Below are positions 1 to 11,959 of a stretch of 64,000 nt of DNA, piece by piece. This DNA comes from Thelonectria olida (taxonomy: Eukaryota > Ascomycota > Sordariomycetes > Hypocreales > Nectriaceae): contig JAGPYM010000014.1 of the NCBI GenBank assembly GCA_020736575.1, positions 620,001-684,000 of the forward strand. The letters run 5' to 3'. The notes under the pieces are model-generated. The model saw only the letters and a program-made list of their open reading frames with translations, was not told the DNA's origin and searched no databases. How positions within the stretch are numbered: the stretch's first letter is position 1; every line of letters begins with the position of its first letter. Made by a program: the position numbers and the translations under genes.

Positions 1-102
1 GACAATTGGGTCGTCCCTCGCTCCGCGTGATAGAGAAGGTTGACGGCCCCGGGCACCCACCCGTAGCGCCCGATCACGTGCCAATCACTTAAGGAAAACT
101 AA

Positions 103-380
103 TACTCTCATTTCTCTAGTAGTAAGTAAAAGGGAATAATAATATTTAAAAAGAAAAGAACATATTTAAACTAGTATAACTAAGGAATATTATAATATTT
201 AAATAAAAGTAAATTATTATTATCTAATTATAATATACAATTATTAAATTTATTAATATTAAAATAAATATAATTATAAATATTTCTTTTTAATATTATT
301 CTCTTTTAATTAAAGCTAATTATTTTTAATTTACTCTCTATACTTAGCGTTATAGTAAGTCTTTCTTAATTACTATTAAC
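103..380. other. AT-rich block
   Basis: Sharp switch from GC-balanced flanks to nearly pure A/T, with many TA steps and only scattered G or C. No open frame of interest. Such islands in fungal genomes usually are decayed repeats mutated by RIP (C-to-T changes); that origin is inferred here from composition only, as no transposon protein can be read. Confidence 0.7.
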
Positions 381-3300
381 TTGAGAAGAAGGTCCCCCGC
401 TTTGTCAAGTGCCGATAACGGGGGGCAAACTCAACCTGTGCCCCGCTCCCGGCTTCACCTCCCGCAAAGAGACAAGATTCTTTCTATTTTTAATGGACAC
501 AACTTGACAAGGCTCTTCGTGATTGGCAGCTTCCTGTCATGGTGCGTGAATGTTCGGTGGAACTCACGCCTTATTCTTGTCACAAACAACACGTCCGGCC
601 TCGATAAGAGCGTTTCCCCGCTTTGTTTGACTATCCCTCGAGTCACGAGAAGAAGAGACGCCTTTTTCTTGTCGCGAGCATGTAATTACGGAGGAGAAAC
701 GGGGACTCGAGAGAGAGCAAGAATGTTTCCCCGCCGTCGGTTGAGCATCCGTTGTGGGCATGGGCGCCCTATTCGTGTCAACCGTGTAATCAAGCGATTA
801 CTTGTGCTGACGATGGTGGCGAGAAGTGTTAAATAATCAAAAATCTTTGACGCCTTTGGTGAGCTAGCCTATCTCTTTGTTTGAGAGCGGGGTTTCGTCT
901 CAAGGTTCAATTGGCCTGTTCCGAGCTTTGAACTGGGTGGTGCTGTGACGTTGGACAAATCGGGGCCAAAGGGTGGTAGACTGAATTCCAGTTGGATCGG
1001 AATACGAGTGCATATCTGCGTTGACACACGAATATTTCTTCATACGCCGTCTAATAGCATTTGTAATGATAGACGAGATCAATTCGCTCCGCGTCACCAA
1101 TGTTGAATTTCATTTGTCTCTAGGGTAGGGCAGCACACGGAGAACACGCGGCGTCCACCGGCGGTGACTGTCCATTTAATTCTCCAGTGGCGTTTTCATG
1201 ACACCAATTGGTCATTGAAAACCTTTAGTTGGGCAGTCAAGGTAGCGCGACGATTATAAAGAGGGTTGCGTCGCGGCATTCTGGAACACCGGGATGTGGT
1301 GGTTGTCGCCTGCGGACTGCTCCGTGGGAGGGGACGGCGGGGTGTCGAATGGGATCAACTGAGTGACATGAAAACAACCCGAGCGACGACATGGAGTACG
1401 CCGGAACTATTGGGGGGCAACAAGAAGGGGCCTAAGCGTTGGATATGTGCGGTTTCTCCGCGGCGAGCGACGTTAGCTCTTCCCCGCATGTATCTCCAAG
1501 ATCCAAGCTACGGACTGAGACATTGCTGTAATGTCTTAGACATTTTAGAATCTGGGAATATAGCTTGATGCACCATTAGTTACCTTGTAGGACTTGGTGA
1601 TTTACCCAACACTGAATTGTTTGGATCCTTGTCATTGGTGTCAGTGCCTTCGTTTGCAATGGCAAATGCGCTTGATGTCCGAGACCCACATATATCATAT
1701 GGATAAATCGAGATACTGATATCGATGGGCTGGGAAATCAATGTCTTGATTAAATTCTACTTTGTGATGTATACTTCAATGGATGGATCTGATATGTACC
1801 AGCGGTAACACGGGCTGGCGGAAATAGTATGCTGCCCTGAACAAGAAGTCGGAATCATCAATAAAGGCACGAATGTCGGGGAAATTATAAGCCAATGAGG
1901 TTGATTGGCTTTGGGCTGGAATGTGCATGAAATGTGCTGGCGGAAGAGGTAAGGTAGGGTAAGTGCAATCGCATGAGCGCATGGTCGAGATTGGCAACTG
2001 TTCCTGTTCCGAGCCCGTCGATACTGATACTTGATATTGGTTACCCGTGATATCTTCTGGCATCGGTGAACCTGAATTAACCATACAGGCAACCCTTATC
2101 TTTCTCAAGGACGAGAAGATGCTGAGGGAGAGGGACAAAGTGCGTGCAACTCTGAACTTCATATTTCGAACTGGATCAACTTGGTTGGCGATTTGAAGAC
2201 AATGACACTTTGCCGTGAGCTGTCCCTTGGGCCAAATAAACAATGAAGGCTGTACCATAGTTTCTTGTAAAATTAAATGGAAGTATGAGACTTCATAATA
2301 AGCATTCAAGTCTAACAGAAACACACAACACTCAACTCAGACAGGGCGGAAAAGCTTTAAGTTGAGCGAGGTCTTGAGACCAACTTACAGCAACGCAAAC
2401 GTATTGTTCTTTCTAATATAGTATCAGAAGCGAAAAGTGACCGAAGGGCTCAGGTGGAGTGAAGTGAGTGGAATTGGCCTTTTCTCTCAGGCTTGCTTTA
2501 TTTTGGGTACCTCACCGAAGCTGTCACCTCGTGCAATCGAAGCAAGCAGCAATGTCTCCATAGAACTCGGCCGTCAACGCGCCATTGTCTCTCTCGATTA
2601 CTTCAGAGGAATCATTCTGTATGGCTTTGAGAGACCTGTGTCGAGCATAGCTCATCATACTCGATCTCCGATATTGCCTTTAATCTCCTCTACACAACTT
2701 GCGTTGAACGTTGGTTCAAAGTCCTGGAAATTGGGAAACAATATGGCATCACAAAGCCGAGACGCATCACGTGAACCGGGTGCGGAAGCCGAATTGCAGG
2801 CAACTCCGCCCCCAGGCTTTGCTGTTGCCCCTGATACTTGCCCAATGGTTTTGAGGCCATCGGTGTCGTGATGGTTTGATTCGCAGGCCGCAACTGCAAG
2901 TCCGCAATTGTCCGATTGGTTGGCGGATGGAATTACTGGTCACATCAACGGGGGCGTATCACATACTCGCAGTGGATGGGTAGACCGACTCTAACCCCAA
3001 GTCTGTTGAGCAATTGAGGGAATTGAGGTTATCGTGAACGTCCACGCTAGGCAAGACAGGTGCCATTAGTAGGCCTTCCCTTATCACCCAGGTGTTTCTT
3101 TTTTTGCGCAGAGGAAAGAGACAACAACAAGAACACGACGATATCGGAGTCTGTAGCCCGCATGACTGCCGTGAGATGAGGGGCGTGGCAGGGGATTACC
3201 CCGTACATGTTCGAGAATGACTAGATCATCTTGATCAAGTGACTACCCCGGACTCCTCAGGCTTGATGCCGCGTGTTCACCAGTGCCCAACGATAAGCGA

Positions 3301-3912
3301 ATCTGTCGATACCCACAAGAGGCAACAGCCAGACTAACTCATCGCGGCAAACACCAATTACCGCTAGATCTTTCGGGACAAGCAGAGCGATCGTGGTTGC
3401 TGAACCTTATCGGCACCCGTCAGAAACCGCGAGGTTCGGAGCTAGAAGGTGCCCGATTCCTTCGCTGTGTTTGCCTGTTCTTAGATAGACGTTGGCTAAA
3501 GGTATGCAAGACCCCGCAGTGTGAGGCGTTTGGCTGGACGACCTCACCCCCTCTTTCAACGTGTCTGATAAAGCTAGCCCGCCTCCGAGATCAACTCCCG
3601 GTCACATGATCGGCATAACGCACCGTAGGAGATGCCACCTGATACACATTGCAACGGAATCTGACTTCGGTATTCGGTGGCAATACAATGTAAGGGGATC
3701 CTATCTATATATCAGGGCGATCGTGATAGCAATTGAGATAAAATGGCATACCGGAACCACAACTCCGACTCAAAGGGTAATCACTACTTCAAAGCACCCC
3801 TCAATTGCTTCATTAATTCACATTAATTCACATCATCACCAAAACCTCACTCGTCTTATTCAAACCAGTCACCGTTGACATTCTTCTTTCACCCTTACCT
3901 CACCTACCACAT
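381..3912. other. Gene-poor stretch, nothing recognised
   Basis: About 3.5 kb with only short overlapping open frames on both strands, none of which shows a known family, a convincing ATG context or intron-joined continuity. The motif CCCCGCTTTG recurs near 393 and 615. A TATATAT lies at 3706-3712, roughly 230 bases before the next start codon, and may belong to the promoter of the Rieske gene. Nothing else is supported. Confidence 0.5.
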
Positions 3913-3940
3913 CACATTCACATTCACATTCACATTCACA
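3913..3940 (+). repeat. (ATTCAC)4 microsatellite in 5' UTR
   Basis: Four tandem copies of the hexamer ATTCAC end directly at the ATG of the Rieske gene (3941). A pyrimidine/CA-rich leader is common in fungal genes; a pure hexamer tract touching the start codon is less usual and may vary in length between strains. Confidence 0.85.
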
Positions 3941-5183
3941 ATGTCTCTGGCCACAAACTTTGGCATTGGCGGGGCTTCCGTTATCCAGGATGCTAAGAAC
4001 TCCGTCCGTGCCCTACCAGCGTCCTGGTATACCTCACCAGAGATGTACGAGCTCGAGCGGCGAGCTGTTTTCTCCAAGAAGTGGCTCCTCACTACCCACA
4101 GCCTCCGTCTGCTCGAGAGCGGCGATTGGATCCGATATGACGTTGCTGGCTTCCAGTTCATCATTGTCAAGGACCGTCAGGGACAGATTCGCGGTTTCCA
4201 TAACGTATGTCGGCATCGCGCCTTTCCTATTGTAACGGATGAGAAGGGCCACAACAGCATCTTCGCTTGCAAGTACCACGGTTGGTCGTATGGCCTCAAT
4301 GGCAAGCTCGCCAAGGCCCCTGGCTACCAAGACCTCGAGGGGTTCGACAAGTCCCAAAACGGTCTCTGGCCTGTCCATATCCACGTCGATGACAAGGGAT
4401 TCATTTGGGCCAACTTGGACGGCGGCGAGAAGCCAGAGATTGCCTGGGCCGACGACTTTGACCGTGTCGACCAGGAGGCCATCTTCTCGGGCTACAACTT
4501 TGACGATTACGTCTTTGACCACACCTGGGAGATGGACGGCGAGTACAACTGGAAGATCCTCGCCAACAACTACAACGAGTCACACAATCCTGCTGTAGAA
4601 GACCAGGTGAAGACTAAGAACGCATACACCCAGCACTTTGGCAAGCCCATGCCTGACCAGGCCGCCCAGGGCCTCACAGCTGCCAGCACCTTCTACTTCC
4701 CCAACGCCTCAACGAACATTTCGTAAGTCCACCGCAATCATCGCATCGCACTAGATAAGGGGTATTGCTAACACACATGACAGGCCTCACTTCTTCTTCA
4801 TGCAGCGCTTCGTACCCACCAGCGCCACCAAGTCCACCCTGAGGTACGAGGTGTTCCGCAACAAGAACGCCAGTGACGAGGAGTTCGACGTCGTCAACAA
4901 GCTGTACAAGCGCATCCTCTCCGAGGACAAGCACCTCTACGCCAGTACGCAGAAGAACCTCAACGCGGGCACCAACAGCGAGACGGAAAACAGCTCCCTG
5001 ATCTTCCAGACATCCTTACGGGACTGTGTCACGGCGCACCACACGCGTGAGGCGGAAGCAGACTGCGAGATCTGGCCTGCTCGTCAAAATCTCCCCAAGA
5101 GTGCCTCGACCAGTAAGAACGACATGGACTTCTGCTCGAATGTGGATTGTTGCAGAATTAACAAGGGGCCCATCGCCGTTTAG
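3941..5183 (+). CDS. Rieske [2Fe-2S] oxygenase-like protein, catalytic iron site damaged
   Basis: Two exons, 3941-4722 and 4784-5183, joined across a 61-bp intron; 393 residues. It belongs to the fungal Rieske ring-hydroxylating oxygenase / choline monooxygenase-like family. The Rieske cluster is intact: C90-x-H92 and C110-x2-H113 within CRHR and CKYHGW. The second half should hold a mononuclear iron site of the form NYNECYHCxxxH. Here residues 210-221 read NNYNESHNPAVE, so about seven residues and one of the two histidine ligands are missing in frame. The late acidic ligand region (NDMDFC) remains. Known family members need both histidines and an Asp to activate oxygen, so this copy is probably inactive or has another role (inference). 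The start follows the hexamer repeat. A further 42 open codons follow the TAG in the same frame. Confidence 0.85.
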
Positions 5184-6385
5184 TTCAACGCCTCCGAGGT
5201 CTATGTCCCATCATATACTTTCCATAAGGGCCATAATGCGTCGGGGACTGTTGGACTGTTTGTGATGAGGGATATTTCGGGTTCGGATTTGGCTGTGGCC
5301 GGAAACTAGAAGTCGTGTTGGTTCCAAGGGTTTGGATTGGCTGCATCGGCCTTCCGGGAGGGGCTGGGCAAGTGAGCATGTATTAAACGCCTAGATGTCG
5401 TGACACTAGACAAGAGCGAGTATGAGTTAACAGCTTGCAATATGATGACTTATGATTTGATCATCCCGAGCGACTATTTGCTATCTCCATCGTGCTTACT
5501 GCTTCCTGTTCTTTTTCGCCCCCTTCAATGGTTGTCTGCTTCCTTGTTTTGAGGCCTCTTCCCCCGAGTCATGTCCAGAAACTCGTGGTAATCCTTTCGT
5601 ATCATGGAGATGGAACCCATGCCGCTTTGTCAGTGGTCTGGATCGTGCTAGACCCCTTCCCCGCATGCTATTCCAGCGGGGACAAGGGCTGGGGTTTCGC
5701 GGAGAAACAGCAGAAACCAGTTAAGAGCGGCCAGGATCATCCTCCTATCTTCCCCTGCTGGCTCTAGCACCGCCATCTACCGTAGAACTACCTGATGCTA
5801 CGCGACATGGTTCGTTAAAGTTTCCCCGCATCCCCCGCGGAGGAGCTGAGGCGGGAGAGGAGAGAGAGGGGGGACGCCAACACTGCCAAGCCCAACACCA
5901 GCAAATCATCTTCCACCGGCAGATCCTGACCTTCCTGTTAGAACCATAGTCACGTAAGTGGCTCGCAAGCCTAAAATTCTAATTCACTTGGCTGCGACGC
6001 TGTTTCCTTGGCATGGCCCGTGTTCCAAGCTTCCATGGGGCTTCCATTTCGTCTACGCCGAGAAATATTCGCCATGGCGTTTCGTGCGGGCGTAATGAGG
6101 GCGAAGCCTGGGCGAGTAGCATCGACAGAGCCCAGGCTTCTCGTTGCGACCCACGACATTTAGTACTATTCTGTCGTCGTGTGTCATGCTGCTGACCGTT
6201 GGACGGGTGTGGATAACTCGCCAAGTCGGAGCCAGACGGGTGATGCCTTTCCCAAAGGGAGATGCCGTCCGGGTGCACGAGTGATTTTCAGCCCGGGAGA
6301 CAAGCTCGGGGCTTCTTCAACGCCCGGACTACGATGATGCGGACAAGATGAGGAGTTGTCTGGGGATGCTGGGGTGGCCGGAAGA
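5184..6385. other. Intergenic region between Rieske gene and permease
   Basis: The first 126 bases stay open in the Rieske frame after its TAG (5184-5309, 41 residues then TAG) and look codon-like, but match no family I know. GCGGAG at 5837-5842 fits the Cre1/CreA consensus SYGGRG. No other gene is seen in this stretch. Confidence 0.5.
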
Positions 6386-6391
6386 TATAAA
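6386..6391 (+). promoter_or_regulatory. TATA box of ACS-family permease
   Basis: TATAAA 139 bases before the last base ahead of the ATG at 6530, followed by a pyrimidine-rich leader (TCTTCTCATTTTTATCTTCC). Position and leader fit a fungal core promoter. Confidence 0.55.
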
Positions 6392-6529
6392 GACCATGGG
6401 ATCTGCCCCGAGAGATTGTTGGATCAGATTCACCAGCGTGGATCAACACACTGAGTCCATTCGCCCTTTGTGACAATCTTTACTCAACATTCTTCTCATT
6501 TTTATCTTCCCTCTTCTTAGTCTGACATC

Positions 6530-8204
6530 ATGCAGGTCCAAAAGACCCAGACTGAGCCTCAGATCTTCGAGGATGAGCATCCGCAGAAGCCCGTGCCCAT
6601 CGTCGAGAAGATCGACTACTCGGGTGCCCATGAGAAGACTGACCCCAAGGAAATCGCCCTCGTGAAGAAGCTGGACAGATGGATCATGGTGAGTTCTCCT
6701 CCAAGATTTCATCGTCGCGCTTCGATACTGACACAGGAAACCTCAACAGCCTATGCTCTGGAGCATGTACTGGCTCAACTACCTTGACCGAAACGCCATT
6801 GCTTTGGCGCGCTTGAACGACCTCGAGGAAGACCTCAACCTCTCGAGCACTCGTAAGAGCCAACCATCATCTAGCGGGAAATGAAGTATCTTACTGACAT
6901 TGAATCTCCAGAGTACCAGACCTGTGTCTCCATTCTCTTCGTGGGATACATTATCGGCCAGATTCCTTCCAACATGTTTCTCACTCGAACCCGTCCCAGC
7001 CGCTACATGGTTCGTCGACCACCCCATCAAATTCGATTCCAGTCCCTCACTAACATCTAATGAACAGGGCACCATGATGGCTCTCTGGGCCGTTGTGAGC
7101 GCTCTCACAGCCGTGTCCAAGGACTTCACCGGTCTTCTCCTCACCCGCTTCTTCCTCGGAGTCACAGAAGCTCCCTACTACCCCGGCGCCGTCTACCTTC
7201 TCTCCATCTTCTACACCCGAAAGGAAGTCGCCACTCGAATCGCGATTCTATACACTGGCAACATTCTGGCCACTGCCTTTGCCGGCCTTATCGCCGCTGG
7301 CATCTTCCACGGCATGGACGGACTCGCCGGCCTCGCGGGCTGGAAATGGCTCTTCATCCTCCAGGGTGCTGTGACTTTTGTCATCGCCATTGCCGGCTTT
7401 TTCCTGCTGCCAGACTTCCCTCTGACGACCTGGTGGCTGACGCAGGAGGAGCGAGATCTCGCCTACAACCGCATGGAGCTCGACACTGTGGGCAACAAGG
7501 GCGAAACCAGCACCTGGAACGGTCTCAAGCAGGCCGCCAAGGACCCCATGGTTTGGATCTTTTGCGCCATGGCACACATGCATCTCGCAGCCAACGGATT
7601 CAAGAACTTTGTAAGATCCAATCCCCGGATAACGCTCAGAAGAGCCGTACTCACATTTACCGCCTAGTTCCCTACCGTCGTCGAAACTCTGGGCTTCAAC
7701 AGGACCATCACCCTCGTGCTCACTTGCCCGCCCTACCTCGTCGCTGGCGCCATCACCATCCTTGTTTCCTGGTCATCCGGAAGGTTCAACGAGCGAACCT
7801 GGCACATCACCGTTTCCAAGGCGGTTGCCGTGGTTGGCTTCGTCGCTGCCGCTGCCACGATGAACACGGCTGGACGATACGCCTCCATGTGTGTCTTCAC
7901 CATCGGCACATACGGTGTGAACAGTCTGATTCTCGGCTGGTGCGGTAGCGTGTGCGGCCAGACCAAGGAGAAGAAGGCCGTTGCCATCAGCATGGTCACC
8001 ATGATTATGAACATCAGCTTCATCTGGACGCCGTATCTCTGGCCCAAGAGCGATGGGCCTCGCTACGCTATTGCCATGTCCAGCAGTGCCGGTTTCAGTG
8101 TTGCCACGGCTGCCTTGGCGTGGTTGGCTAAGTTTATCATGCTCAGACGTAACAAGAAGCTCCGGGCTACCGATGACGAGACGACTGTCTTTTACGTGTA
8201 TTGA
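6530..8204 (+). CDS. MFS permease, anion:cation symporter (Dal5/Tna1-like) family
   Basis: Five exons: 6530-6688, 6750-6852, 6912-7009, 7068-7610 and 7668-8204; 479 residues, normal for the family. The N-terminal tail is hydrophilic, then WSMYWLNYLDRNAIALARL matches the first membrane segment of ACS permeases (Dal5, Tna1, Liz1 relatives), followed by GYIIGQIPSNM and the segment with RFFLGVTEAPYYPG. A long central loop (LPDFPLTTWWLTQEERDLA) separates two bundles of six helices. Known members import organic anions such as allantoate, nicotinate or pantothenate at the plasma membrane; the substrate here cannot be told. The third intron starts with the weak donor GTTCGT. It ends 228 bases from the convergent SRPBCC gene. 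The upstream Rieske-like gene is co-oriented, so a shared catabolic role is possible but unproven. Confidence 0.93.
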
Positions 8205-8432
8205 TCTGACGAAGGACTTAAGCCCACTGGGGCGCAAAGGGTTCATGATGGCACGTTGACGAGATCAGATTGGGCATGTTATTAGATGCGCTTATCGTTG
8301 CTGTTGAGTTGAATTGAATGAGCTAGCTTGACACAACGCCTGAACTGTGAATGAAATTCATACTGATCAATCTTATCACTGGACATCTCTAGTGCGAGGA
8401 TAAATATGACCATCAATTAAAAGTCTCCAGAT

Positions 8433-9004
8433 CTAGGAGGAAGCGTGAGAAGACTTCTCAACCTCCTTCTTCAAGTCCGCATTGAAGCGATGCCAATTCG
8501 CCAGGCTTGATTCCCTCATGCTCCACCCTGGCCCCATGATGAAGGCTAACAGGCCAGTGAAGATCTCCAACTGGATGAAGGTGGTACCTCCAGGATGCTT
8601 CGTACTCGGGGCGAAGTGAAACTCATGATTTCCAACGAAAATGAGGGGCAATTTCCCCTCCCATTGGAATTTGTCGGCGGTGTTTTCCTAAAATATGAGT
8701 AAGGAACCAAGGTGGGGGACGGTCAGATCGCATGCTTACAACGACGACAGGTTGGAACTTCATGGATTTTAAATCGGCCTTGACACGGTCCCCGGCCTTC
8801 AGTTCGGACGGGCTTTTGCCGGAGTCGGTCGGTTCCACTGCCCACTGGCTCCATTGGTTGTATCGAGAAAAGTCCAAAAACTGTATTTTGTTAACGACGT
8901 TATCTACGAGGGTCTTTGCGATGCTCTGCACACACCACCGAGCGGACGGTGGCCGGCGAGGCCTGGATCTCGATTTCAGCCGAGATGCTCTGAGATTGAC
9001 CCAT
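8433..9004 (-). CDS. SRPBCC (START-like / polyketide cyclase-like) ligand-binding protein
   Basis: Three exons on the minus strand: 9004-8936, 8880-8740 and 8687-8433; 154 residues. Joining gives RSVFLDFSRYNQW near residue 21 and GNHEFHFAP and GGTTFIQLEIFTGLLAF later, typical of small fungal SRPBCC proteins with a helix-grip fold that binds hydrophobic ligands. No signal peptide, so probably cytosolic. The first intron donor is GTGTGT, the second GTAAGC; both joins restore the frame exactly. The function is not predictable beyond ligand binding. It is tail-to-tail with the permease. Confidence 0.85.
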
Positions 9005-9493
9005 GATTGCAGGCAGTGGCTGGTTAGTTGCTACTGCATGAAAGCCGTCAGATCCATCTCCAAACAGTTCACGGAAACGTCCGCATTTTATAGACCTCTC
9101 TCATATTCCGTCATTAATAGTCCAAAGACGAGGCCGTAAGCTGACCGGAGTCAACATTTGGCCGACCGCCGCCACGTCTCAGCCCGATTGGCTAAAGCAG
9201 AGAACTGCGCCGGAACAGCCCCACTCACCGGGCAACAACATTGGACCGAAAGAACGCCACACCTTAAGTTGATTAGTAAGAGTACGTACCTCAGCACCTC
9301 AGTCACCTCGAGCTTTGACAGTATGATCACGTCACCTCAACTTTGCAAGTAGGGCCAGGACACCAGTCAACATGAACAAGAGCTACGTCTATTAAGTATC
9401 GTTTGATCTAAAGATGTCGGAATCGCATAAGCAATGCACTTCTTACCAACGTAACTATCCTGTCCTGCAGTATTCTTCGAAAAGAACCGTCCT
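9005..9493. other. Spacer between SRPBCC start and APH-like gene end
   Basis: 489 bases carrying the promoter of the minus-strand SRPBCC gene and the 3' end of the APH-like gene. No further gene, repeat or clear TATA was seen. Confidence 0.5.
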
Positions 9494-11119
9494 TCACCTC
9501 CGCTGGGAAACGTAATGAAGCCACCTAAGCTGACTTGCCGGTACAGCGGAGGGTGTTTGAGATGCTGGTGCGTCTTCCACTGTTGATTCACCACTTCCCT
9601 GCTCCTGAGAATTTCGTTCCGTGCGACGAAGGCCTTGAAGCCATACGAGCCGATTTGCCGGTTCGATGCCCCCAGGCGTATTTTCCCTTGTCGATCCAGG
9701 ACTGTCCTGCACCTGAGAATTGCCTTGCATCTGAGCTGTCCTAACCTTGTTCAATGTCTTCCGGGGAACCGCTGCCCGAAATTTCCCTGACGACACAATC
9801 TTTCGCATTGGGTCGTCGTCGAGATAGCTCTTTATGCGCTCTTCAAGAGGGATGGTTGGGTACAATGTCGGACCGATGTACAACCAAGCAAAGCCAGACA
9901 TGTCTACCCAGCTTTGCATGGAGTTTGGGACAAAATAACCGGCGGCTACGTGTCCCCGTTCCCACTCGTCCGACAGCAGCTGATTTCCGTATCTAAGGCG
10001 TTCTCGAGTTCGAACAACCTCCAAAAACCGATTAAAATCAGTTAGATATTCTTGGTAAGCCGGATCATGGCCTAGCTTGCGAGCAAGAGTGTGCTCTCCA
10101 AACCACAATGGAGGCTTGAAAAACTGAAGAGGGACAACACGGCTGAACTCCCAGTCCAATACAGCAACAACGTTCATGTCCTCGTTTACAAGGATGTTGC
10201 TTGGTTCCAATTCGCCGTGCATCAAGACAAATGGACCTTGATCGAGCGTGGGATCCAGCCAGACATTGGCGTACTGACGAAAAAGGTGAAGGTGATACAT
10301 GATGTCTTGTACTTTGCACTCGTCATCATGTACTTGTTCCGTAACAAATTCATGGTAGGCAAGTTCCAGTAGCATCGCAACGTAGTTGTTGGCTGATCGC
10401 AGACCATTATTATTATGGTAGGATGCCACAATATTGGACTGGTCTAGACCCCGCAGGAATCGCCTGTTCATCTCGATGCTGGTGGTCGCCATGTTGACGT
10501 CGATGCCGTTAGGACCGTATGCCAAGCATCCAATGCGTGGGAATTCAAGCCTCCTCAATTGGATGTATATGTCGGCAAGTGAATTAAATAGGCGCATTGT
10601 CATAGGGCCCTTGGCCAGTGACAAAGGTTTCCCTGCGACGTATTCGAAGATGGCGAACGATGATAGGGGCCTGTCGTAGGAGTTATCGCCCAAACCATAA
10701 CGGAAAGCGTGAACCCTTGGCATCGGAATAGTCGTTTTCTGAGCCACCAACCTGCAACCAAACACGGCCTGTTAGCAGCATTCGCCAAATTCCCAATCAA
10801 GATAAACACACTGCATGGTAGTGACTTCGCTCCTAAGCTTGTGCTTTGCATTCTCTTCTCCGCATGCCAGAGGCACACGTACTACCCATCTGTCCACCTC
10901 GAGAATATTTGGGAACTGCACAAAGAAGTTGATATTGTGCCTTCCCACGATAGGCGGCCGGAAGTATTCGCAGGGGTCGTTGTTGTGCAAAGACGATGCC
11001 AGGCGATAGACATCCTCGTCGCGGATGAGTCTGACGAAATGTTGCTGTTCTTCAGTGAGGCTTGCTGGGCCAACGCGGCCGTGGACCTGTTGCGGCCGCT
11101 GGCCTTGATTCGTCGGCAT
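9494..11119 (-). CDS. Aminoglycoside phosphotransferase (APH)-like kinase-fold protein
   Basis: Two exons, 11119-10812 and 10751-9494; 521 residues. The fungal APH-like family (protein-kinase fold) is shown by FAIFEYVAGKPL (hinge), HGELEPSNILV at about residue 281, and VLDWEFS at about 299-305 (metal-binding Asp 302). The catalytic-loop Asp of HGDxxxxN is Glu here (E283), a conservative change that could lower or abolish phosphotransfer. The N-terminal third, on exon 1, is poorly conserved. The last about 75 residues are low complexity, with two related blocks (SQVQDSPGSTRENTP... and SQEQGSGESTVEDAP...), each ending near RLVWLQ / QLRWLH, suggesting an internal tail duplication. Substrates of fungal members are mostly unknown; the name does not imply antibiotic resistance. 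Confidence 0.85.
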
Positions 11120-11959
11120 TTTCGCTTTAGTCTGTGAGAGGAAATGCGAGTAGTATCGTAGCTGAGATGAAAATATTGCAGAAACGATATATGAAATAAG
11201 TTTGGGAGGAGAAATGGTTCACAAGGTGAGTGTACAAGAAGAATGGTTGGGGACGGAGGCCTTTCGTTGTAGGTAGATGCGAGGAAGGGCCGAGCGAGTA
11301 GTGCGTTTTGAGAAAGCACGCATGTATCTCACGAGGGTTTAAATTGTTGGAAGGAAAGGCTCACATGATGATGGGGAACTGGCCAAGCGCTGTCTGCTGT
11401 ACCTCACCAGAGCTCGTCGGCCCCCGACAAGAGGGGTGGACAAAGTACCAGCAGCAAGTAGTAGCCCAGGTCTTAGAAAGGGCGTGAGAATGGAACTTGC
11501 TCTGAGTTTCGATAGGCATCAGCATCTCACACGCCATTTCCCTGCGCTTAAAGACGAGGCCGCCAGGGTTCGCTAGTGACTTGCATCTGCCAATGGCGCC
11601 AAGCTAGTACGTAGAAATGCAAAGCTCTCATGAGTATGGATAAGGCTGGAGGCTGGGAGGTGCCGCGATCAAGCACATACGACCATATGTACTAGAATAC
11701 ACGGGGCCCGTCTAGCTCTTGCTGTGGGTTCAAGCCTTGCCATTTCTTGTCCCAAGACTAGATATAGACTTAGATTCCCTAGTTCAGACGTCAATTAATG
11801 CGGTTCGTATGTTAACAGACGTGTACTTGACAGGAAAGAGAGGAACATGCCCCAAACGCAAAATAATGAGATATAAGTAGAGACGCGATTGCATTGATGT
11901 CTGGTTCGTTTGATTGAGCAATTTGGATTTTATGGCTACCTACTAGATAAAGTATTGGC
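11120..11959. other. Intergenic, nothing recognised
   Basis: 840 bases upstream of the APH-like gene. No intact coding frame, repeat or tRNA seen. Confidence 0.5.

Noticed and set aside
1776..2324. 182-codon minus-strand open frame near the left edge
   Set aside because: Overlaps a second equally open minus frame, no family, no good start context or intron structure.
4034..4522. 162-codon antisense frame inside the Rieske gene
   Set aside because: Shadow of a codon-biased gene on the plus strand; no independent support.
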